DNA of 64,000 nucleotides, taken from Limonium bicolor (lineage: Eukaryota; Streptophyta; Magnoliopsida; Caryophyllales; Plumbaginaceae). The notes below the pieces were generated by a model. That model saw only the letters and a list, made by a program, of their open reading frames with translations. It made no database searches and was not told the DNA's origin. The position numbers were made by a program, and so were the translations under genes. Positions 1 to 9,872 of this stretch are shown piece after piece. Location: NCBI GenBank assembly GCA_023374045.1, contig CM041779.1, positions 266,176,131 through 266,240,130 of the forward strand, written 5' to 3'. Every line of letters starts with the position of its first letter. Positions within the stretch are counted from its first letter, which is position 1.

Positions 1-161
1 CTGAAGTTGAGCCAATTTTTTGTCTCCTTTTCTACTAGTAGCAATAGATTAAGAGTTGTGTATAAGTTTAGCTATATGCAGCAGTGGAAGTTTGGGGGTA
101 GTAGATTAATTTACGTTATAAATGAATGGGAATTACAATGTTTATCAAAAAAAAAATCTGG
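1..161. other. flanking sequence, nothing recognised
   Basis: Non-coding sequence left of the LINE target-site duplication. It ends in an A-rich tract (about 147-156), the kind of site where LINEs insert. No coding or repeat signal is seen in the small open frame here. Confidence 0.4.
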
Positions 162-2294
162 AAACGTTAGCTCAAGCCAATATCTTCATTTAGACGTGCA
201 AGGCCCTTGTCCCAAACCTCATTCTCTTCAAAGATGAGAGGACTCCTAGCCTTCCATCTTGTGCATCTAGTTTCTTACCCAAGTTGTCACTTCACCTCAA
301 ACTTAGCTACACTCCCCCAACATCCGACATCCGCACTCTAAAGGAAATCTTATCTGCATCGGGAACAAGAAGTAGTTCTTACCTACCCCACATGGCTCCA
401 CCCATGCCTTCCTCTCTGCCGCCTCTTGTCTTTCCCCTGCAAAAGGTTTGAATCATGCATATCATTATTACCAACCATGTTTTCTCCAGTGCAGCCCAGC
501 TTTGCTGCATGGGAAGCATTAGTAGCACCACTCTGACATCAACACCGCGACCGTCCATTACCTTAACCCTGGCCTTTTTTATTCTCTTCGTCTACCGCAT
601 TATATCTTCTTCGTTCATAACATTTACTCCTCGAATACTCGCATATTCTAATCGCGCTGTCCAACATTTCTCCAAAAAAAAAACAAAATGACGATTTGAA
701 TGGTGAATGGGCCCTTCATCGAGTTGGATCAAGCTGCTCTTGCTAGATTCTTCTTTCCCACTAACGTCTCCTCAAGCTCCCTTTAAAACCAATGGAATGG
801 ACTGTGAGGCTTCAAATTCTGCAAAATCGGTGCAAACTTTTTTCTGGTGAAGTTTGAATCGGTGGAGATGATGAATGCAGTGTTAGTCCGTGGTCCCTGG
901 TGCATCATTGGATTTCTTTTCGCCTTCAAAACCATAGAGCCCGACATCCCTTTCATTCATCATATTTTCAAATGGGTGCCCTTATGGGTACGAGTTTACA
1001 AAGTCCCTCGAGTGCATCGGAACATACATTTCGCGGTTATCTTGGCATCGAAGCTGGGTCACTTTACCAAAATAATGGATGATCCAGATCCTTTTTGTCG
1101 TCTTTTTATGAGATTCAAGGTTCTGCTTAACCTCGAGGCCCCTCTTCTCCAATCTATTAATGTCAACCTCGACTGTAAGACCTTCTCCTTTGGTCTCTTC
1201 TTTGATAACATGTCGTTGATCTGCTCCAAGTGCGGGCTCTTTACCCACATAGAAGAAAATTGCTCCTTGCTAAACGACAACCCCTCCTTGTTTGGCAGGT
1301 GGCTGAGCACTGAAGCCTTTCATGTCAATGCTTCTTTGCTGCACCTATGTAAAGTCCCACAACCTAAACGGGAGATGGAGGGAGTTGCATAAGACCTCCT
1401 ATCTCAAAACCGCATTTGGTGTGGTAATTGCTCGCATGGAACCCCGGTTTTCATATAAGTTTGTGATCCTGTGGCGATGGATCCTAATAAGGGACGTAAG
1501 AAGAGTTTTGGAAATGAGGTTTTGGGCTCCTCTTCTAATCTGCAAGGGCTTTGGGATCTTGAGTAGCAACAGTGGGGACAAGCTCTAACGTTGGTTTTTC
1601 CTCTGGATGTTGTCTTTAGTTCTTCGAAAAGATTCAAGAGTATTAAGGTGACTTTGAGATTGGAGCGGAGTCACCATGAATAATGAAGCTAAGGTCAGCT
1701 AACTGTAGGGCCATGGAAAGTCTGCATGCAGCTAGCAGAAGTTTGAAAATAATGTCCATGTTTATCTGGGTCTTTTTGATGTTAGATGATGATTTCTACT
1801 TAGTTATGCTTCCACTTGCGTTTAGTTTGATATCGTTGGTTTCTCCCTTAATGAATTGGCTTCAATGTTGGCGGCCTAGCACTAATAGATTTAGAATCAT
1901 GCTTAGAAGCATGTTCTTAACCCTAGTCAATCATTGCTAGATCCCTACTCATTAGCTAAGGTTGGCCTCTATATTTGCACTCCATTACAATGAATGCTTC
2001 AATAGTCTTCTGGATAGGCAACCATCCCACGGGATTTGGTTGACCTTAGTTGACTGCCCTAGCGAGCTTTCTCAGGATCATCCGACAAATACATCTATGG
2101 TCAACTACATCTTCATGTTTGGACCCCAAGGTCCTTAAGGAGGCAACCAGGATTAAGTCAATATAGGTTCAGTAATTAGCTTTGATGTAACTAAAAAAAT
2201 TCCTCTAGCTACTCTACAATTTTTTAGGATTGTAACTCTCTTCAATTAATATCAAATTTCTTATTTTGAAAAAAAAAAGAAAAATGTTAGCTCA
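162..2294 (+). mobile_element. LINE (plant L1-like) remnant with TSD and poly-A tail
   Basis: A 13-bp repeat matching at 12 of 13 positions lies at 162-174 (aaacgttagctca) and 2282-2294 (aaatgttagctca) and is read as the target-site duplication. The body, about 175-2281, ends in an A-rich tail at about 2270-2280, as expected for target-primed reverse transcription. It contains an ORF1 fragment (847-1392) with a DUF4283-like domain and a zinc knuckle. ORF2 (endonuclease and reverse transcriptase) is absent, so the copy is internally deleted and immobile. The stretches 175-845 and 1393-2270 hold only stop-interrupted leader and ORF remnants. Confidence 0.7.
847..1392 (+). pseudogene. LINE ORF1 fragment, DUF4283-like domain plus CCHC zinc knuckle
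   Basis: This 181-residue open frame looks like the nucleic-acid-binding ORF1 protein of plant L1 LINEs. The first 60 residues resemble a DUF4283 domain: a phrase like VKFESVEMMNAVLVRGPWCI just at and upstream of the start, then a W-V-P-L-W-V-R-V strand. At about residues 124-137 is a zinc knuckle of spacing C-x2-C-x4-H-x4-C (CSKCGLFTHIEENC). In the family this protein coats LINE RNA for retrotransposition. The true ORF begins upstream, since the sequence around 790-846 continues the domain in a disrupted frame, and the variable C-terminal region is lost. The chosen ATG is simply the first in frame. The frame is not flanked by ORF2, so this is a relic and not a host gene. Confidence 0.65.
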
Positions 2295-2339
2295 TTGTTT
2301 TCCTTTTTATATATATACATATGTTTTTTAACCAGATCA

Positions 2340-3200
2340 AATACAAGAAGTCAAGAGGTATGTCCCCTACAAACACCAAAGTCTCCCTACACTTTCTTCC
2401 TTGTTAAGCCAACATATGGACATTGATGTTTTTATCCCTTGGAACAAAAACCCATTCTACACTATAAAAAACCAACATCCATCTTAGATCAACTAAAGTT
2501 AATTTAGCTTGGAGCAAAAGATGCTCTTTGTTTCTTAAATAATTTATAATAACTAAATTGTCTGAGAGCACCATAATTTTCCTTAGCTTCAACCTCATCG
2601 CGGTCTTGAATCCAAGTAAAATTGCTTTTGCTTCACCCTCACTTGGTGAGAGATCAACCACACAACCATCTATGCTACTGTAATCATCTCTTCGTCATTA
2701 ATCTCACACACCACATTCATCCCAACTTGGTCATACTAAGAAACACTACCATCCACCCAATACTAGCCTCCCCATTTTGCAAGTCTATTTGAGGCCGGCC
2801 ATACTCATCCAACAAGTGAGGATCTGACCCACAGTCACCTACAACATCAATGAAACTCCATGCATGATCCCACCCCACGCTAGATCTTTTCTCTCTCCTT
2901 GTTGGACCTTGCTTCAGGCAAACCAGATAGCCCACGGGTGAGAAAAAAATCATTTATTTCAGTAGTATTCCCCTGCACTACAAAACTACATAACCAATAA
3001 ACAAATTCTAGATCATTTCTTGGTTTTGGCTGCAACCCACAAGGTCATTCCTTCCCGAACTCCTTCAATTTTAGGCAAAGAATCAACACGTGAACTGGTG
3101 ATTCCCATCCCTCACAGAGGTCACACTGATCATCCAGAAAATTACACCTTCGAACAATCTTTTGCCTTACAAGGTAAAAATCCCCTTAACAAGCTTCCAT
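2340..3200 (-). pseudogene. LINE ORF2 3' end, copy B (zf-RVT then RNase H-like)
   Basis: Read on the minus strand, this is the C-terminal part of a plant LINE ORF2-type protein. A zinc-binding reverse-transcriptase domain is decoded at about 3150-3060, with cysteines as CDLCEGWE and a following H-x5-C (HVLILC), and it stops at about 3057. An RNase H-like (RVT_3-type) domain follows in two frames, at 2953-2717 and 2661-2404. The second contains EAKAILLGF, VLSDNLVIINYL and a conserved end, VEWVFVPRDKNINVHMLA. Frame changes and stops separate the parts, so it cannot make a protein. The domain order zf-RVT then RNase H matches LINE ORF2. It is the downstream member of a tandem pair (copy A at 3240-4017). 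Confidence 0.7.
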
Positions 3201-3239
3201 GTAAATAGTTCTATTGGTGGATGCATGTTGCAATTCTTG

Positions 3240-4017
3240 AATTTTTTCAAATTCAAGAAGTCTAGAGGTATGTCCCCTACAAACATCAAAGTCTCGCTAC
3301 ACTTCCTTCCTTCTTGAGCCAACATATGGACATTGATGTTTTTATCCCTTAGAGCAAAACCCATCTTACACTATAAAAGAACCAACATCCATCTTAGTTC
3401 AGCTAAAATCAATTTAGCTTGGAGCAAAAGATGCTATTTGTTTCTCAAAAAAATATAATAGCTAAATTGTTTGAGAGCACCGTGATTTTCCTTAGCTTCA
3501 ACCTCATCACGGGCTTGAATCCAAGTAAAATTGCTTTTGCTTCATCCTCACTTGGTGAGAGATCAACCACACCACCATCTATTGCTACTGCAATCATCTC
3601 TTTGTCATTAATCTCACATACCACCACATCCCGAATTGGTCATACTGAGAAACACTACCTTCCACCCAAATTCTAGCCTCCCCGTTTGCAAGTCTCTTTG
3701 AGGCCAGCCATACTCGCCCAACAAGTGAGGATCTGACCCATAACCACCTACAACATCAATGAAACTCCATGCATGATCCCACCCCATGCTAGATCTTTCG
3801 CCTCTCCTCGCTGAAGGTGAACCAGATAGCCCACAAGTGAGAAAAAATTCATTTATTTCAGCAGTATTCCCCTGCAAACAATACTACATAACCAATCAAA
3901 AATTCTAGATCATTTATCAGTTTTGGCCGCAAGCCACGAGGCCATTCCTTCCAGAACTCCTTCAATTTTGGGCAAAGAATCAACGCGTGAATTGGTGATT
4001 CCCATCCCTCACAGAGT
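3240..4017 (-). pseudogene. LINE ORF2 3' end, copy A (zf-RVT then RNase H-like)
   Basis: This is the second copy of the zf-RVT/RNase H remnant, about 900 bp from copy B in the same orientation. Starting at 4017 on the minus strand it reads LCEGWESPIHALILCPKLKE, the second half of the zinc-binding motif. The RNase H-like region follows in broken frames (3877-3614, 3627-3445, 3364-3250), ending NINVHMLAQEGRK. The motif is cut in the middle at 4017/4018, exactly where an LTR-like sequence (tgtagacacc) begins, so an LTR element probably inserted there. Near 3250-3200 the frame runs from the end of copy A into the start of copy B (PPIELFTWKLVKG), consistent with a tandem duplication of the 3' end. 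Confidence 0.65.
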
Positions 4018-4800
4018 GTAGACACCAAAAATTCTCACCACCATAAAGCAAATTCCAGAATAAGAAACACAATAAGAGGGCTCGTCACTTTTCTTTGTCA
4101 AAACGTATTGACGTGCATGCCAAACGAAACCATCGCTTTATAATCTTTTTCAAAGCATTTCATAAAAACATGATTTTGCGAAAATGAATTTCCAACAACA
4201 ATGCGGTTCTACACCCGTCCCTTTTGTTCTATTCACTTATCTTATTATTACTTATTTGTTTATTTATACAGTTGTCCCTTTATTTCATTTGTTACATATT
4301 TATTTTATCATATTTATTGCTACTTTTTTTTTGTCTTATAACATTTACTTTTTATTTTATCATTCTCATTTCCAGTGTTATTTACGTCATTTTATACACT
4401 TTTTCACTATATTTTCCATATTAGTATACTTTGTTTAGTTGTTTATTTGATTAAACTTCATTTTATTTTATTTTATTACTCGTTCATTCCATCATATTTA
4501 CCATCACCTGTACATATCTAATTCAATTTCCTTCTTTACGACATTCACTTGTATATTATCATAGTAGTACTATTTCATTATTTCATGTACTTATTGTTAT
4601 CTTAATTCATTTGTTTATTATGTTTTCGTTTTTTTTTCGACATTCCATTATTTCATGACTTTTCAAAAAGAAAATAATTCATTTTACTAGATTAAATTCT
4701 TTTATCTTACTGAACATTCACATTATAAACGCTAGCATTTTTGTAGATCCATTCAGTCCGAATTAAAACTCTAGTAGTTTTTACTCCCTCTTGTATATTG
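4018..4800 (+). mobile_element. truncated Tat/Ogre-like LTR start with AT-rich interior
   Basis: The block begins tgtagacaccaaaaattctc. It aligns with the reverse complement of the sequence ending at 35258 (tgtagataccatgaattttc): both continue with cataaagc, then a gagg(g)-(g)ctcgt block, then an acgtgcatgcc-like block. TGTAGA-ACC is a usual start of plant Tat/Ogre-type LTRs. From about 4200 it becomes a T-rich, low-complexity stretch (to about 4700) with no real coding content. The 3' boundary is not visible and the element is truncated. Confidence 0.45.
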
Positions 4801-4900
4801 ATTTCTGAATTAGCACAACTGGTTAGCAGGCCCATTGAGGAGTTAATTGGTCTCGGGTTTGAAACTGGAAAGAGTCCGGTGCGGTTTTATTTTTGCTTCA
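4801..4900 (+). mobile_element. tRNA-derived SINE head, relic 1
   Basis: This resembles the internal RNA polymerase III promoter of a tRNA-derived SINE. A box A-like sequence lies at 4811-4827 (tagcacaactggttagc) and a box B-like sequence at 4855-4866 (gggtttgaaact), with tRNA-like spacing. No complete cloverleaf forms, so it is a SINE relic and not a tRNA gene. The tail is unclear. Confidence 0.4.
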
Positions 4901-4944
4901 GCTTGCAAGAGACTTGCTATTTTCATATTTCGCATTATCATACC

Positions 4945-5060
4945 AAGTTCTAGCATAGCTTAGTTGTTAGTGTATAGATGAAACAGGCTATGGGTCGCAT
5001 GTTCGAAACCCAGTTGGAGCATTTTGGACTCTACTGTAGATCCCAAGACCCAGCCGATAC
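4945..5060 (+). mobile_element. tRNA-derived SINE head, relic 2
   Basis: Box A-like sequence at 4956-4970 (tagcttagttgttag) and box B-like sequence at 5000-5011 (tgttcgaaaccc), separated as in a tRNA promoter. The element lies head to tail about 145 bp after a similar relic. No acceptor-stem pairing is found, so this is a SINE head and not a tRNA gene. Confidence 0.45.
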
Positions 5061-6453
5061 TAACCCCCGATATGCTTATTCCTCGATTCAAAAAAGCCCT
5101 TCCCTGTTCTTTTCAACTTCATACGCTTAAACCTGAAAGAAACCGAGAACAAGAAAATTCCTCTCGATTGACTTTTCTTCCACCTAGAACCACTCTGTGA
5201 ATACTCTCCATTCCACCACCCTTACCGTCATCTTAGTTTCTCCATGGTGGGTTCAAAAAACAGATTATCGAACTCCGTTTTGAAGTGTAGAATCCCGTCT
5301 GAATCCTCCTCTCCTCCCCTATTCTTCCTTTCATTTTCATTTTGCTCTCTTTTTATATATAGTCGTTACGTCCAAATCTCCAGAATCGGAGTTGTGAATC
5401 TCGATTTCATATGCTTCTGGTTCTGGCAAATGTGGAACATGGGTACAATTCTATACCTCTCGTTTTCATTTTTCTTTTTCTTACGTTCATGTGCTCCTGG
5501 ACGGGTATGGACATAGCAGTCCACGAACATATAACTGAGATGCAATGCGAGCCTGAATTTTGATTTCATTCACATGGATTATGTTTGTTTTTTCTCTTCC
5601 GATACGTTTACGCACCCTAATGCTCATAAGCATGCCATTTTGTCTGGAAATCTGGTACAGAATGGGAAGTGCCTATGTGTAGTTTCGAATAAATTGATAG
5701 CACCTCCCTGAGATTTGGTTTAAAGTCATATACTATTTTCTTCTCTATTCATGTATCTATATCCACCGGCCCGTATATTACGTTCGGTCTGGGCTATGCC
5801 TGCGCAATCCGGATCTGCTCCCGACAGGAACCGTGCGCCTGATTTTCTATTTTTTTAAGTTCAGTCAATCGATCTGTCCCTTTGAGATTGAAGTCTCTTG
5901 CCTCTGTATGAAGTCTTGGGTACACTCAACTGCTACTGCAGGCATTCACACCTTTCCATCTGATTTCATCCATTTTTTTGTGATTACATTCTTGGACTAA
6001 TGCTTTGATTGCCTTGTGTATTCTGTTTTCTTTCCGATGATTTACTGTAGGAGGGTACTCCTCCTCCCTCTGGTATCTATTTCTGATCTAAATTATCATT
6101 TACTCCTTGATTCACTGTTATCTTATTATGTTGTCTGGTATGAACTCTGGCATCAGGACGTTTTGCTCATTTTTCCTGTATAGTCGATTGTGTTTGTTAT
6201 TTGATAGGTGTTGCTCGGACCCAAGAGTAAGTTATTGGACTTTCTCTTAGCCGCCATCAGATTTTTTTTTACTCATGTTTGGGTTTCGGTATGTTTGATT
6301 TACAGTCTAATGTGCCCTCTGGTGTATTTCTTCCTCTGACTTCTATGCAGGAACCATCCTGTAATCTATATCCTGCATTTGCAGGAGATAGCCATTCTCG
6401 GTTTTGGTATATCATCTCTAATCCTCACTACTTATGAACTCTGAGCTCAGGTT
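5061..6453. other. non-coding, possibly host intronic or UTR sequence (left half)
   Basis: I find no protein domain, repeat or RNA gene here. The segment is T-rich with pyrimidine runs followed by ag (for example ctactgcag at about 5940 and ctatgcag at about 6351), a texture resembling plant introns and 5' UTRs. It stops at the target-site duplication gtaca (6454-6458) and resumes at 28798 after the inserted element, so the two pieces were once contiguous. Confidence 0.3.
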
Positions 6454-6458
6454 GTACA
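6454..6458. repeat. target-site duplication of LARD-1, left copy (gtaca)
   Basis: The five bases immediately before the LTR start TGAAATACCCC are identical to those immediately after the far LTR end at 28793-28797. Confidence 0.85.
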
Positions 6459-7242
6459 TGAAATACCCCAAACCTTCATATGTTGTTTAAATGTTAAACT
6501 ATGATATTTAAAGGCTAAAAAGTGCCTTAGAAACATTAGTGAACAATTTAAACCATAGTAAACACAATAAGCACTAAGATACAGTTGGAGTAAAAACATG
6601 CTCTAAGCTTGGAGTGAACTTGGTTAGGACCCAAAGAGCATACCAAGACTTTATAACATTCAATTATGATCTAATAAGGCTAATTAAGTCCTTAGGAAAC
6701 TTTGGTAGACAATTAAACCAAACAAAACACAAATAAATACCTTAAAGCCAATATGGGCGAGAATGTGCTCTAAGCTTGGGATAAGTTTGGTTAAGTCCTA
6801 ATAAGCTTACCAAGACCTTATTTATATGTTAATGAACATATTAAATCAATTACTAAAGAAAACCAAGCTTGAAAACAAGCTAAAACACAAAATGTGCTTT
6901 AAGGAGCCTTAAAGCACATTTTTGAAAAATTGTCTTGTAAATGGGTTTTGAGTGGCTAAATTTCCATCATTACTCTTTAATCAACATGTGTACTACTTAG
7001 TATCACATTAGGAAGTCTAAATCAATGGGAAATCAAAAATTTCACAAATATGTGCCTTAATTAGTGAATAGTGCTCAAATAGTGCTAGTTTTGACTTAAG
7101 TAAACTTTAATTAGTTAAATGGTCAACAAAGACCATAAATATCCTTATGATGGAAGGGGGCACGGTTTTTAGAGTGTGAGTCATCACACTTGGCTAGCAA
7201 CTAAAGAAAAGAAAAAGAAAAGTAAGTAAAAGTTACTATTTA

Positions 7243-7265
7243 CCTTTTATAACATAAATATCTTA
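7243..7265 (+). promoter_or_regulatory. candidate core promoter of the LARD-1 LTR
   Basis: A TATA-like stretch (ttataacataaatatctt) sits just upstream of a C/T-rich leader. The aacataaatatct core recurs at 47991-48003 in the otherwise different LARD-2 LTR. The transcription start is inferred only. Confidence 0.35.
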
Positions 7266-8974
7266 ACTAAAGGCTTACCTCTCACCTCCTCTCTTTATTT
7301 CCTTCACTCAGCACCGTATTCATCTTTATCCTCCCTTCTCAATCTCGTTTTGCTACAGCAAGTATCCCTTCTCCATCTTTGAATGCTTGTAACTTATGAC
7401 TCCATGCTCCAAAATCAATTTCAAGACTACCTTTGTCTTAGTTAGAGTGAGCTCTTCATTTCCCTCTTTCAAATCTTCAAGAACTCAATTTTGGTGCCAT
7501 GGAGATTCACCATTGAAGGAGCTTGAGCTCATATTTCCATGCCTTCTCATTCTCCTTTGTTTCAAGGTAAGGAAAATCAAAGAAAATCCAAGTTCCCATC
7601 ATTTTCTTTGTATAGCCGAAAATTCACCTTACAATGGTGCCTTGTATTGCTATTTTCTTAGCTTAATTCAATCTTCAAGGGACTGGGAGGAGTCCTATCT
7701 TGCCACTTAACCAAGCTCTCTTTCAAATTCCAAAGGTAATCATCAAATTTTAGTGTTTTAAGACACTTATGTAAACCTAGGGTTTAATTATGAGTTTGAG
7801 TATTAAACTTAATACTCATTACCCTTATATGTGTATTGGTTAGAATGTTGACAAGTGATAAAAGCTCCTTGCCGATTTTCAATCAAGAAAAACAAGAGAA
7901 AACAAGTGAGAAAGCTTGGAAAACAAAGAGGTAAATGACCTCTCTTAATGTGGTTTTATGTACTAGGGAATTGAGCTATATTTGCTTAATAATTAACCTA
8001 AAGAGCCAATGGGAAATGAGATAGAAAACTATCCACAAGGTGGACTAAAAGGACATGGGAGCATTGTTGTGTGTATTTACAGGTTGAAGGCATTATTATG
8101 TGGGAAATTCAGTGTTTAAGGTTTATGCAATTTAAGGGCCTAAGTGCCAAGCAATTTAAGTTTGTGCACTATATTGTGATGTAGTGTTGTCTAAAGGTTT
8201 AGTTGTGTGTAAAGAACATCTCTTGTGAAGATGGATATCTTTGGATGTTAAAGGATGAAAACAATATGTTTGTGTGTAAGGAATGTGTATTAAGAGATTT
8301 AGTGTTCTTGGTTGTATAATGGTGGAAAAACTATGTGTTTTGGTGTAAGGTGATACAAGAGAAGCTATGGCAAAATTTAGTTGATAAACAAAGGAGTTTA
8401 TGTATTCTAATGAGATTTGGTGACCTAGATTGTACTAGGAATTGTTAAGTGTTAAGATGATGAAAGAAAGTGAATTAAGGTGTTCTTAAGTGTTAAGATG
8501 CCTTGGGCATAGTCTTGGAGATTTAGAGAACTAATGGATGATTTCTAGATACACCAAGGTCATAGTGGCGGTGTGGTAAAGTCTTGTGCAAAGTTTGGTG
8601 AACAATGGAAGTGTAATGCCTTGTGAATGTTTAATTATGAACTTGTGGGAAAGACTTGAGGAGTGTGTGTAAAGGAGATGAGGGTGATGCAAAATGATGC
8701 TTTAGGAGTGGTTACCTTGTTGTGGAAGCACACTTTGGTTAGTGATATTGTAGGCATGATTCACCACTTAGAAATCCTAAGGAAAAATGTTATAAGTGTT
8801 AGGAATTGTTGTAAGAAATTGAGTAACAAGTTAGTGATGATTTAGGAAGGTTTAGTGCTTGTTTTAAGGTGTTTAAACATGTAGGAAACATGTGGAAAGA
8901 TTGTGGAATGATTGGGAAAAGATTTGGGTGAATTTGGAGTTCAAAATGAGGAGAAAAACACTTTTTAAAATGGG

Positions 8975-9612
8975 GTCTGCTGTGGACCGCCCCTGTGGGG
9001 AGGTCCAGCGCAGACGAAGTAGTTTCTGTTGTGGACCGCCCCTGGGGCGGTCCAGACCAGAGAAAAAAAAATGTGTTTAAGGCTTCTAATGATGGGGGAT
9101 TGGATGGTAATGGTTTTAGATGATGTTTAGGCCTTGTTTGGTGACATGTAAAGGCCTTAAGATGTGTAAACAAGTGTTAAGAGGTTTTGCAAGTAAATGA
9201 GTAAGTGTTTAGGGACTTTGGAAGTAAGCTTGTGCATGCATTTGGAGGATGTTATGTGAAGGCTTAAGTGTGCCAAATGATGTTAAAACATGCTAGGATA
9301 TGTAAGGTGAAGTTTGGAGTCAAATGTGCATTTTTAAACAAGGGTCTGGAGCAGACCGACCTTGGGGATCGGACTTGCAAGGTCGGCCAGGCTTGAATTT
9401 TGTATACGGAATATGTCTCTGGAATAGACCGACCTTGTGGACCGGACTTGCAAGGTCGGTCGGGGTAGAATTTTTAAACGGTAAAAGTGTCTGGAATGGA
9501 CCGACCTTGGGACCGGACTTGGCAAGGTCGGTCGAAGTGTAGATTTTCAAACCTGGATGTCACTGGAATGGACCGACCTTGGGTAAGGTCGGTCGGTAAG
9601 GTCGGTCGACCT
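8975..9612 (+). repeat. array of GC-rich inverted-repeat modules in the LARD-1 LTR
   Basis: Six modules. Two are of the type tggaccgcccc-t-ggggcggtcca (9032-9054, perfect 11-bp arms), the first being at about 8979-9013. Four are of the type gaccgacctt...aaggtcggtc, spaced about 70-80 bp apart (about 9354-9398, 9427-9464, 9498-9534, 9569-9604). Each is preceded by a similar lead, ctggaat-ga. All recur in the right LTR at about 26400-27050. The GC-rich modules stand out in AT-rich surroundings. Confidence 0.8.
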
Positions 9613-9796
9613 AAAACTTGTTAAAAAAAAACAAACAAAGTGTGGCCTAGGTAGTTAACCCTAAGGGGTATAATGAAGGTATCAAGGGTAAGTTAAAGCA
9701 TAAAACATGTCATATAATCATGAAAAATGCTTAGTAAACCGGAAGCTAAAAAAGGTAATTCCCGACGTTATTAATCATGTTTAGGAACTACGTTTG

Positions 9797-9872
9797 GTGG
9801 GACTCGAACGCAGCAGGGACCAAGGTATGGTTTTCTTGCAACCTGTGTCCTACCGGATTACACCGGCTTGTA
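9797..9872 (-). other. tRNA-like (SINE-like) sequence inside the LARD-1 LTR
   Basis: On the minus strand there is a box A-like tgtaatccggtaggacacag and, about 40 nt later, a box B-like gttcgagtccc. T-arm and acceptor pairing are poor, so it is not a functional tRNA gene. It is also present in the right LTR (about 27237-27312), so it belonged to the LTR before this insertion. Confidence 0.35.

Larger units (their letters stand above)
2340..4017. repeat. direct tandem duplication of a LINE 3' end, period about 900 bp
   Basis: Sequence from 2343 (caagaag..gaggtatgtcccc) recurs from 3253, and sequence from 3021 (ttggttttggc) recurs from about 3918. Offsets are 897-910 bp over the whole unit. The copies differ by scattered substitutions and small indels, so the duplication is old. 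Confidence 0.75.

Noticed and set aside
4184..4438. Hydrophobic 84-codon ORF
   Set aside because: T-rich low-complexity sequence gives runs of Phe/Leu/Ile; no other coding sign.
5244..5516. 90-codon ORF as first exon of a host gene
   Set aside because: Composition is low complexity (Ser/Phe-rich) and nothing resembles a known domain; kept as non-coding.
9797..9872. A genuine tRNA gene
   Set aside because: T-arm and acceptor stem do not pair; only promoter-box resemblance remains.
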